This document shows positions 12,901 through 24,900 of a stretch of 64,000 nt of DNA, piece after piece. How positions within the stretch are numbered: position 1 is the stretch's first letter; each line of letters begins with the position of its first letter. Where the stretch lies: positions 154,744,344-154,808,343 of the forward strand of contig JAOWCC010000577.1 in NCBI GenBank assembly GCA_030867875.1. Direction: 5' to 3'. Origin of the DNA: Actinernus sp. WN-2022. Lineage: Eukaryota > Cnidaria > Anthozoa > Actiniaria > Actinernidae. The translations under genes and the position numbers were made by a program. Below the pieces are notes generated by a model that was given only the letters and a program-made list of their open reading frames with translations, was not told where the DNA came from and searched no databases.

Positions 12901-15900
12901 CGTGGACCATCAAAACTGGTAAATCCTTGGACACAGACGTTATACGAAGTAACTACACTCAATCCTTCGACTAGAGCGACTGTTTTATTAGGAAGCACTG
13001 TCGTGTTCAGTTCCAAAGAACTGCCAACAGTGCGGTACAAGATCCGGTATCCTAACAACTGGCTGGGCAGAAATTGCTGGGAAATCTGGTTCCATGTGAC
13101 TTTCACTTTGGAAGGTGACACTGCTTCGGCCGTTATATTGTCTGGAGCGCGCTGTGGGGCTGAAAAAGCATGATAAATGAAACAAATGATAAATTAACCA
13201 CGATTGGCTAAATCATGTTTATACTTAACGGATAGAAAACCATTATGGTTTTCGTTGTTCTATTGGCAAAATAATACATGCTCGAGATATTGAAAAACAT
13301 TTAGCAGCTTTTTAAGACCTCGAAAGTGAATTATTTTGTTATAGGACATAGGAGAACCATACACCTTCTATCTGTATTATAATATAATATTCGACCTATG
13401 CGGACATAAATTATCGAGCGTGTATAATAAGAAATTCAAGCACGCTGAGCGCCAATGCAATCGCGCGTAATTAGGATGTTCCCGTAATTTATATCATAAA
13501 AGAAAATATAACATGACATTAGCTCATGCATATTTTTTTTTTCATTTTTATAAAGCATTAGAGCGTTTTTTAACTGAGTGTCGAAAAGTAAATAGAGGAT
13601 ATTACATGGTAACCACCGTGTCATTTTCTTTTTATTATATGGACAATTAAACTGCTCTAAGAACTCTTATATATTCATTTTACTCACTGTCAGTACAAAC
13701 TTTTTCGTGATCTTTCTAAGCTGTTCTGGGGAGTTTCATCGGGTTTCTTGTCTCTTCGTTGTATTCGAGAAAATCTTTATCGTGTTTGGCTTTTTGTGCT
13801 CGGAATATTCATTGTCATGCAGCTGATTTAAGTTGTTTACATCTTCCTCTGTGATTTTCACAAACCTACCGCCATCTTTGTAGTTCAAAAGGCGGCAAGC
13901 GTGACGTCATCGATATTTTCACTAGTGAGGATATGGAAAATACGCCACTCACTACCCGGATGTAGTTTCGTATGAGTTCTATGAGTGGTTTATTTCTCAG
14001 TAAAACACTATCGTCCATATAATATTAGGCAATATTCGCATTCTCACGGACGAGCTGGAACGAGTCCCCAATTGAGGCTCATGCGAAGGAATTTGCTAAA
14101 AGCTATTTAGCATTAGAAAAGAATCCCCCGAATCCGCAGCCTCCATTAATTGATCGTTCCAGCTCGTACGTGTAATGTAGTTATTTTAAGAATCTTCTCA
14201 GAGAAGCTAACGAGTAATCTTTGTTTTAAGTCAACCAAGATGGCCACCATGTGTTTGGTTGATCTAACAAGAGAAGCTAACGAGGAATCTGTTGTTAACG
14301 CCAACCAAGATGGCGGCCATGTTGGTTGATCTAACAAGAGAAGCTAACAAGGAATATATTGTTAACGTCAACCAAGATGGTGGCCATGTTGGTTGATCTA
14401 ACAAGAGAAGCTAACGAGGAATATATTGTTAACGTCAACCAAGATGGCGGCCATGTTGTTTGATCTAACAAGAGAAGCTAACGAGGAATATATTGTTAAC
14501 GTCAACCAAGATGGTGGCCATGTTGGTTGATCTAACAAGAGAAGCTAACGAGGAATCTTTTGTTAACGTCAATCAAGATGGCGGCCATGTTGGTTGAACT
14601 AACAAGAGAAGCTAACGAGGAATCTTTTGTTAACGCCAATCAAGATGGCGGCCATGTTGGTTGAACTAACAAGAGAAGCTAACGAGGAATCTTTCGTTAA
14701 TGCCAATCAAGATGGCGGCCATGTTGGTTGAACTAACAAGAGAAGCTAACGAGGAATCTTTTGTTAACGTCAACCAAGATGGCGGCCATGTTGGTTGAAC
14801 TAACAAGAGAAGCTAACGAGGAATCTTTTGTTAACGCCAATCAAGATGGCGGCCATGTTGGTTGAACTAACAAGAGAAGCTAACGAGGAATCTTTTGTTA
14901 ACGCCAATCAAGATGGCGGCCATGTTGGTTGAACTAACAAGAGAAGCTAACGAGGAATCTTTTGTTAACGCCAATCAAGATGGCGGCCATGTTGGTTGAA
15001 CTAACAAGAGAAGCTAACGAGGAATCTTTTGTTAACGCCAATCAAGATGGCGGCCATGTTGGTTGAACTAACAAGAGAAGCTAACGAGGAATCTTTTGTT
15101 AACGCCAATCAAGATCGCGGCCATGTTGGTTCATCTAACAAGAGAAGCTAACGAGGAATCTTTTGTTAATGCCAATCAAGATGGCGGCGATGACGCGATT
15201 ACTTTCGACACTCAATCGAAAACCGCTCTAATTGATAATAATACAATTGAAAAAAACTTCAACCAATGATCTTAGATCGTTTAGTTCTTAGTTCAGTGTT
15301 CTGACGAGGAACGCTTACTAAGACTTACGCATATCTTCAGTAGTAAAAGACACAGGTTCGCTCCATCTTCCTGTCCCTTGGAGCGAGAACGGCGCGACGC
15401 TAATGTTATACGACGTAACACCTTTCAGGGTAGTTACATTGGTGAAGGTCTTGCCCGATGCCAGGACAATCGTAGCTTTAGCGAATGTTTTCATGTTTAA
15501 AATCTCGAGATTGTAACCTTGAAAGCGGCCAGCAGAGGCCGTATCGACATACTCTGTCCAGTGAAGGATCGCAGTGTTACCGACAACCACGACAGAACAA
15601 ATGTTACATCGCAGCGTGTAAACTGAGGAAGAAAAAGAGTAAACTATCGTCATTATCTTGCATTACATCATTGTTGTAGCTGGTTTCACAAAATTCCAAG
15701 CTTTTGCTGAAAAACAAGCTAAGGAAAAACCATAAATATATTTCACACGTTAGAGATTTCTTGGGACATTATATATTAAGTAAATGCACTATTAATGAAC
15801 CGCAACATTAGTTAAATGAAAAACACTATGAATAATGTAATTTCTGACGATTAAGTGAAGGAACGAATCAGTCAGAAATTAATATTCTGATGGCACGACA

Positions 15901-18900
15901 CGATTCTGATGACACGACGGGTATATTGTCTAGAGTTTGACTATTAATAATTAATAATTGAGCAGGAAATGTGATTCATTTAACTAATAAAAGATGGTTC
16001 TCCTTGTTCTATAATAAAATAATACACTTTCGAGGTCTTGAAAAACTGCGGATGCACGAGCGGAACGCGAGTGCATTTAGCAGCTTTTCAAGACCTCGAA
16101 AGTGCATTATTTTGTTATAGAACAAGAAGAACCATCTTTTATTTGTTTTATAATATAAACTTCTATGTAAACGAAGGAAATTAAGCTATCTAAAGGGCCC
16201 GTACCCGCGTAAAAATCTAAAAGCAAACTGACGACAGCGAAAACCCCATTTTCATGTATTTGACTTGTTTACAACATTATTCGTCGCGCGCTGATTTGGC
16301 CAATTGTGACAGCTTGACATTGACGATCTGAAAGCTCGTTTCTTATTGGATGAACTAGTAACCTGCTAAGAATAGAACATGTCAATCGATAAAAGTGAAA
16401 GACAGAGCGGGCAGTAAAATTGTCATCTGGTCAAAACTGTTGCAGGAAACAAAGTGCTTTCTTTTTTCAATTTCTGGTCAGCACATTGTGATAGTGCAAG
16501 GCGTTGAAAATGCCTGATGGAAAAGCATTCACAGAGAAAGCGTTAGCGAATTAGCGGCAGTTGAGTTGGACACGTGAGTTGAGGATAGCCGCCGACTGTT
16601 TTCTACAAGAACTGCATAGCTGACACTGATTACTGATTCTGTTGTCTGAAGGAACAGTGTTGTAACTGCTGCTCTGATGGCCGTATTGCGTAGCTTTTGA
16701 GGCTCTGTTCATTGGAATGGCCGATATACATATGAATGATGATCTACACTTCTGAAATTCTGCCAGTTCTGGGTTCTCTGCAAGTTTTATCGCCCGTTTT
16801 TCATTCAGGAACATTCAGGAACCTCTCAAACGAATTTCTACATGAAACCAGAGAAACCCCACTGTATTCTTCGCCATTCACTGTTCAGGTTTCAGCATAT
16901 AACAGGAGTATTAAAGTTATCGTCGAGTTCTTGGTGAGTCATGGCTTCTTGTTGTGTCGTCACTTTCCACTCGTTTAATATACCAGGCTGTTAGAAAAAC
17001 CACATTTTTCTGAAATTCTATCAGTTTTTATATCAAACTGTCAAGGAGTAACATTGCATTAGAATGTGGACATTGCTTTTCTCAACTTCAAACGTTTTAG
17101 CATCCTATATTGTGGTCGTGTTAGTTCTAGTTTAGAGTACGAAGCCGATGCTAAATTCTCTCGCCGATCATTTTCTTTTAGTTTTGGTAAGCGACTTTAG
17201 TTTACTCTTCTTCAACACATCTTAACAACTCAAAGTCGGACATGCTGTCTTCCCAGTCTGTGAAATTATCTCCATTATCTATATAAACTCGCGAAAAACA
17301 ATCACCGATACGTTTTGTTTTGATTTTTTTCTTGAGCGTTTTATAAGAAAATCAAGCACGCTGAGCATCCAACCAAATCGCACGTTCTTAGGATGATCCC
17401 ATAATCTTATATCTTATATAATAATACGCTAAGTGTGTGTGTGTAACGCTCTTTCTCATGCTCCCTCGATCGATATCCTAATATGATGGCGCCAAAAAGT
17501 GACGGCCAAGTTGCTTTCTGTCTTCCAGGTTGGTCTTGAAAATAAATGAATTTTCACAAGTTCCGTAGAGTCTCACTTAGTTGGGCGAGCAAGCCATCGA
17601 GTTTACGGGAATCTGTTTTAGGGAAAACCTGGGCGAGGAAGTCATCGTGTTTACGGGAATCTGTTTTAGGCAAAACCTAGGCGAGCAAGCCATCGAGTTT
17701 ACGGGAATTGCCTTTTTTATCAAAATACAACTTTGAAAACATCAACACGCTAAAAACCTCCAGTACACAATCTGGCGCCATTGCATTGTGTCAGGAGTCA
17801 GTCATCCGGCGAGCCGGACTATGTTACTATATCATATTTGTTGATTTCATGTAAGTTCCGCGGGTCCATGCTAGTTTATATTATAATCTACGTTAGTCAG
17901 TCCTAGACTACTAGCATTTTTTTCTTTAGGTTTATTGGTAACCTCGTCCCCGGAAGTTCAGTGCCACTGCATTTTAGTCGTTTCCACATATTTTTGGCCC
18001 ACATCAAAACACTGTTTTTTCAGTGGTTTTTCGTATGTGGCGTGGCACATTTCATGTAGGTTTAAATTAGGGCGAGTTTAACTGACTGAAATTAGGGTGC
18101 AGTTCGACAGATCGAGCAGAAAAACGTGACGCGCGGAGTCTAGGAAGACAGCAGCACATATAAAAATAGGCACCCAATGGCTGCATGTGTCTACTGCATG
18201 CTCTTATTAGGAATGTGATGCTGAGTATGAGAAGATCGATGGAATAATGCAAAATTTATTTACATGTACAAAAATTGTTATGTCATAAAGGTTGGACCTT
18301 TATTGACTGGGATTACGCAAATTCTCCCAAAAAATATTGAGCACTGTTTTGACAAAAAATAAATAGAGCAAACAACCTAACCCCTAGAACATGGATGTTT
18401 TTGCCTCAGTATGTACACTGTTATGCACTACTTCTCAGTTGAGAGCTTGCAGCCTAAGAACGGGATAGAATATTATTTCAGCGGCAGAATAATATTTCAG
18501 CTTGCCTGTTTGATGCCCATTTCAGACCAGGTGACAGTTCTCTAGAGAATTGTGTTTTTTTCAATTATATAAAATATTAATTGATACATTTCGTTTTGGG
18601 ATACATAAAAAGACAAAAATATTTTACTCAAGGGAAAAGTCAAGCTGAGTGGGTCTATTATAATTTTAGAAGCATATTAAAATTATAAGAAAAACTTAAA
18701 ATGGCTTTCAAGGACACGAGTTAAAAAAAGTATGTAAGCTTAATTATTGGTACTGATCATGAGTAAAACGATTTTGTTTTAAGATTTTAAAAATACCATG
18801 AGTCCTGATCTCATGCAGGGCCAGAAGATTGAGCAAGTGAAATTCTAACCTGGGACGAGTCTTTGAAGCCGGCCCTTCGGTTGGCGCCGAGAATATCGAC

Positions 18901-21900
18901 CTAAAGGACCTAAAACTTGAAAACATCTTTCATAACCTTTCATTCCAGTGGTTTGACAAACATTTTGAAAGCTGTATTTGTAAATCGTAAGAATCAAAAG
19001 ATGGCCGATGGCAAAGACCAGGCAAGTTCGAACGACCTCGTTTCCTAGCAGTCCTGGAAAGCACGATGGGATAGTGTTAATCAACACGACAGCAGTGTCT
19101 ACTGGCTTCATAGAAGCAGTAGACACAAAAATGGCGGAATTCGGAAATTGTACAATTTTGCGAGTAGCTTGTTCATTTCTGCGAAAAATAAGGTTCAAAT
19201 ACTCAGGCATTTTCCTTCAGAACTAAGTAAAAACATGTTTTGAACAATGTAGTTTACTTAAGTTGTGAACACAGGGGTAAAATGTACTACAAACACGGCA
19301 TTGACCGCCACAAGGTAGTGTTTTCGGTAAAGTTCCGGCCCATTTACGCGTCAGCACACGCATGCGCACTAGATATTCAGTTCTGTCATGCAGTTGACTG
19401 TCACTCCTAAAGAAACTATTTCACTTACGAATGTCTCGTGGTAGTGTAGTCAGAATAAATAACTTACCAGTGTCAAGAGCCATCATAACAACATCATCCA
19501 CTGATATCTGAGCCAAACGTTTCTCGGTTTCAATGTAGGTAACAAGGCTTTTCACCGTATTGTAGCCGATCGCGTTGTATTGAAGGCGTAAACTTATCTG
19601 TGTAGACAGATTGCTCGCTCCACTTACATTAGCGGGCCTGAAAAACAACCATTGTGCACATTAACGCACATTAACTGTAACCCTCTTCGTTGTCTGCTGC
19701 CGCAAGTAAAAACTACATCGTACTGACAACTTAAGAAAAAAAGTCAAGCCTGCGCCCTAAGATCAACACTAGCCGATGCATGATCATTAATCGAGTAACC
19801 TTTAAATATGAATTAGTAGTTTAATTTTTATTCAGTGAAACTATTTTAACACTTTTTTACTTAGCATATTTTTAACGTTTAGGTCTTACCTATTGGTTCA
19901 TATATTTGTAACATACGATATGAATTTACCTTGCGATTTAATAAAGACCTATTATTATCATTTAAAACCTCGTAGATAAAGGTTTTTCAGATACATATGA
20001 AAATTATATAGGAAGCCGTATTGATAGTTTTGATACTTTTTGTAATTATATCGAGAATTTTACCACATCATAATTAAATAAAAATGACCCAATAGGCGAA
20101 GTAGCGTTTCCATGTTCTTGATGTTTCTATTCTAGGATATCAAACTCGATGCATATTAAAGGTATAGATGAAGTCGAAAGCTGCGAACTTCTTGGTTTTT
20201 ATCTGATCCTTTATAGACAATTTGACTGATAAAAAAATAATGGTTGGCATGCCAATTTTTAACACTTATTAGAAACGAAACATTTTCAAAACTATGGATT
20301 CTGTTACTTCAGGAAAAGCTAAAATTGAACGTCGTTTAAAAGACTGAGACAGCTTCCTATCAAATATTACTGTACATAAATGATACATTGTATACACTGA
20401 AACCAGGGTGATTGGAGGAGATGGAGAGGAATCTCTATATATTATAACATTTTCAAATTCTAAACTGTTTTTTAGCACAATACGTCTTTTCAAAGTGAAA
20501 ATAATACTTGGCCGACACACACAACAATGAAACTTGGCAGTTTTGTGACTTTTGGAGCTATCGAAATCGGCGAACGGCCGTACGACATAGCAGCAGAATT
20601 TCTCAATGTCCAAAAAGCTTTGAATTGTTTTCTTGTTGACTTGGTTAAGTCTGAATGTTTTTACCAGCCAACATGTTCAAAATTTAGCGGCATCCGACTT
20701 ATTTTTAAAGCGAAAATAATAACTGGCCGACACACACCAACTCTTATGTTTAACAATTTTCTACCTCTTGTAGAGATCAAAAGAATACGGCCGCGGAACA
20801 TACAAACACAAACTCACTACGTTTCGCTGTACGTAACATCTCATTCAAGCATGCGCATCCTTAGCCAATCACAACGCAGTATTCACGTTAACGAGACACA
20901 GATTCAACTCCATCTCCCTCTTCTTCCCTGCTATAACTTACATCAATTCAAAAGACATTATATATGGTGGTGAGCCTTCGACTGAACCACCGGTACTTGA
21001 GTACAACGAATTGACCTAAAGAGAAACAAACACACACATATTAAGATCCTAAATGGTTATGCGCTAGCCAGATGGCATTAAGCCTATCAAGAAAGTACAT
21101 GATCGTAATAACCACTCGCTCGTCTAGGTTTAATGTACAGATTCCTAGGAATTCACTGAATGGAAGCACGCAAATATTCCTTCAATTAACAAAAAGGCAG
21201 TGACTGTCATGATATTGCCGGTTTCTAAGGTTCAACAGAAATGTGTTGCTAGCACTTAGTACTGTTCACTGATATCCCTTGCAACACGGATTTCAACTTG
21301 GTCTTTCATGCGCTGGCCACCTACTTCAAGTGTTCCACAACATTGGCCTTCACAAGGACCTTGAGAATGATGTTATTTCAGCTTTCGACTCCGTTTGCCA
21401 TAAGAGGCTTATGTTGAAGTTGAAGTTTTTCGGAGTCGGTGGTTCGTTTTTACTCAAATGCTTCAAAAGTGATCTGACTGGAAGAAGACAACAGGTAGTT
21501 ATTAACAGTTCCTTTACCTCGTGGGCCGAAATATATTCAGGCGTATCCCATGTTCAATATTGGATCCTGTTCTTTCAATGGACATTTGAAAGACTGTTCA
21601 ACTGGTTTGCTTGCAGGTGGGGCTCAATAAAACAAATTAGCATTTCAGAATAACATACATATGTATACCAAAACAACAATGGCTATAACTGGGGATTATA
21701 AAACTACAGTTTGATCAAACGGAGTCCTTTGCTGTCTCCTTGGTTTCTGTTTTTTTTTGCTTTGTATTTTGCGTAATGCATATTCATCACCCACACTTCT
21801 ATAAAATTATGAAACACACTTTCACAAGTTTTCACAATAATAAGTAATAATTAACTATTATATTTGAGTTGATCTGTCTATCAAAGTATGTACATGTATT

Positions 21901-24900
21901 CCCTCTGGATAACCCTTTCCTGGTTTATCAGATGAAGAGCTTCAGCATAAATATCAATCCACATTTGGGTTGAGGTCTTCACTGGATCTATTCTTTGGAG
22001 AACCTCCACTGCCAAGTCACTGCTATTATCTAGGGAAACTGGATGTTGCAGTGTTTTCAAATCATGGTGAGGGAGCTTGAGGATCATCACCATAGGAATC
22101 AAAACTATCAGGGTCTTCTCCAATTGACCTTGAGCTAACGGGTTATCTTCATGCAGCATACCATTGAACCACATTTGATGTGGAGACCACTTTCTTGCTG
22201 TCTGCACACTGTGGCTAATATTAAAAGCCTCCATGTATTCGTGAAATGTATGGTTGATCCTGGGCAAAAACACTAGGTGGAGAGTACACATGTGAATATA
22301 AAATTAAGAATATCCGAGTCTTCCATTCCATAAAACAACATAGTAAAAGAAGTGAAGAACACAACGAAAGACATCCCTCCAGAGACGTTCTATCCTTTGG
22401 TTTCTTGTAGATGAAAGTGTTGCAAGGATAGATCCCATCAATACAGCCCTTAGGTGGTGGATAATGGTTAGTCGAAGAGAGTATTGTGTTCCATGGCCCA
22501 ATTCTCTCTGGCACATGGATGGACATCATTATCTGATAAGGCGGGGTCTTGTTGTCCACAGGTGTATAGATTGTTTTTCAAGAAGGGTGAAGTTTTTTTA
22601 CTGTAACTCAGATAACCTGGCGGAAACTGTCCTCAGTCATTTTATGAAAGCTATTCTAAGAGATGGTGGATTATGGCCTGCACGAATCAGAGTGGACAGA
22701 GGAGTGGAAATGTCCTTGTATGCGATACCATGACAGAGACCAGAGGAGAAAACAGGAGAAGCTTCATTGCTGGACCAATTATACACCTCTGAACTCTTAA
22801 ACCAAGGGATCGCATGTACCCAGTAATGTATGTTTGTCCTGTCGTTGCAGACATTTATCAGACATTAATGTTCAAATTTCGTGCATTGTACAATCCAAGC
22901 ATGTGACTGGATAATGAGCGTGCATTATTGGTGAACAAAGCACTCGACCCAGACCCTTACCTACGGGAATGGAGACCTGATACACGCGAGCATGTGAGCC
23001 AGCCCTTCGCTTAGTTACGTGTTTGGACGGCTTGAAAAACTTCATTCCAATCGCATATTTAACTGAAAATGTAGACAATTACTAGAAATGTAACGGCAGG
23101 ATTGAACTGTCTCCTGTGTGACAGAAGATATATATTTTGAGGCGAACATTGTCTTTTTGCATAATCGATCGTTGGAAATGGTTGATTTGCAAGTGCAGCT
23201 GAAAGTACAAGTCAACATGTGTCGAATGAACAAAAGCTTCTACAACACTCTAGTATTTCCGAGACCTTACTCTCTCAATAAGAGGAGAAAATGAAGCGGG
23301 GATTCAGTAGATGGTTCGAAAACTCAGGATTTTTCATAAATAGTCCATCTTCATACACCTATCATTTTTGCTATTCTCTGACAAGAAAACCACAATCCCA
23401 AAATGTCTTATAGCATTTCTGAAGGAATTTCGGATGATGGCCTTCCTGGTGATCCTGTATAGCTAATTAGACTCTGCATGCATGGTTACAACTAGTAGCC
23501 GTTGGCCTTTTAGACATGTGCAAAAGGTGCCGTTGTAGGCAAGATAATATATACAAAATGCGCCTGCAAGCAAATTCCAGTCATGTTGGTCAAGTTGATC
23601 AAATTTACATAATGCTCTTATCACCTGTATAGTTTGGTCAACTACAGAAATACGTTGTTGAATCCAAAGACATTAACCACGTCATTTTGAACCAAACGTT
23701 CTGCTCTGTCTATTACTGAATGTAGGAACTTTGGGAGGTCTTCTTCCACGATAAATTCTTCTTTTTCAGTCTCAGTGCTGGAATTACGTTCAGTTACTAT
23801 CAAGCGAGCCTACAAACTGAACAGTCAGCAGGACACAATAACAGTGATTTAAATACCATACAAGATGATCGAGATATCGAATGTGTTTTCCTCCCTCCGC
23901 AAAAACCAACACGCTAAATTCCAATTCGATCTGTGGATTAGCCGGTACCTGGCTTTGATCAGCCCCCATGGTTGTTTCAGGTCTCGTTAGAAATTCAGAG
24001 TTTTTTTTAAAATGTGTACATTTAACAAATTTACCACGTTTTGCGTCATCGCATAGTCAAAATTGTTGTGCAACAAACAAATCTGACCATGCGATGACGC
24101 AAAACGTGGTAACCAAGAGGGCATGGTAACTAAGAGGACATGGTAACTAAGAGGACATGGTAACTAAGAGGGCATGGTAACTAAGAAGGCATGGTAACTA
24201 AGAGGGCATGGTCACTAAGAGGACATGGTCACTAAGAGGACATGGTCACTAAGAGGACATGGTCACTAAGAGGACATGGTCACTAAGAGGACATGGTCAC
24301 TAAGAGGACATGGTCACTAAGAGGACATGGTCACTAAGAGGACATGGTCACTAAGAGGACATGGTCACTAAGAGGACATGGTCACTAAGAGGACATGGTC
24401 ACTAAGAGGACATGGTCACTAAGAGGACATGGTCACTAATAGGACATGGTAACTAAGAGGACATGGTAACTAAGAGGACATGGTCACTAAGAGGACATGG
24501 TCACTAAGAGGACATGGTCACTAAGAGGACATGGTCACTAAGAGGACATGGTAACTAAGAGGACATGGTAACTAAGAGGACATGGTAACTAAGAGGACAT
24601 GGTAACTAAGAGGACATGATAACTAAGAGGACATGGTAACTAAGAGGACATGGTAACTAAGAGGACATGGTAACTAAGAGGACATACCACGGCAAACTAT
24701 CGTAAATTTGTTTTTTTACCACAACAAACGAGACATAGTCAAGCGGAAGAGGCTTGAAAACGATGGAAATTGCGAGAGAAAAGTTAAGTGATCCTAGCGC
24801 GCTATCACGTTATCCGTGGCGCGAACAATGACGCAACCATGGCATGTCCTCCTATTTCCAATGGCAATAAGCCAATCAGAAAACGAGAAACTGAGCAGTT

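Noticed and set aside
16551..16978. Open frames on minus and plus around 16.5-17.0 kb
   Set aside because: No conserved motif and mutually overlapping.
18845..19226. Overlapping open frames on both strands (121 and 72 codons)
   Set aside because: No recognisable motif, no splice context, overlapping opposite strands; most likely chance.
20527..20973. 148-codon plus-strand open frame
   Set aside because: Low-complexity composition, partial internal repetition and no family resemblance. The tail TATATGGTGGTGAGCCTTCG hints at a retroelement boundary, but no LTR pair was found.
21001..21130. Candidate for the missing SEA exon near 21.1 kb
   Set aside because: Could not satisfy donor, acceptor and phase at once with SEA-like residues.
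24106..24690. CRISPR-like repeated array
   Set aside because: Units are contiguous 17-mers without spacers in a eukaryotic intron.
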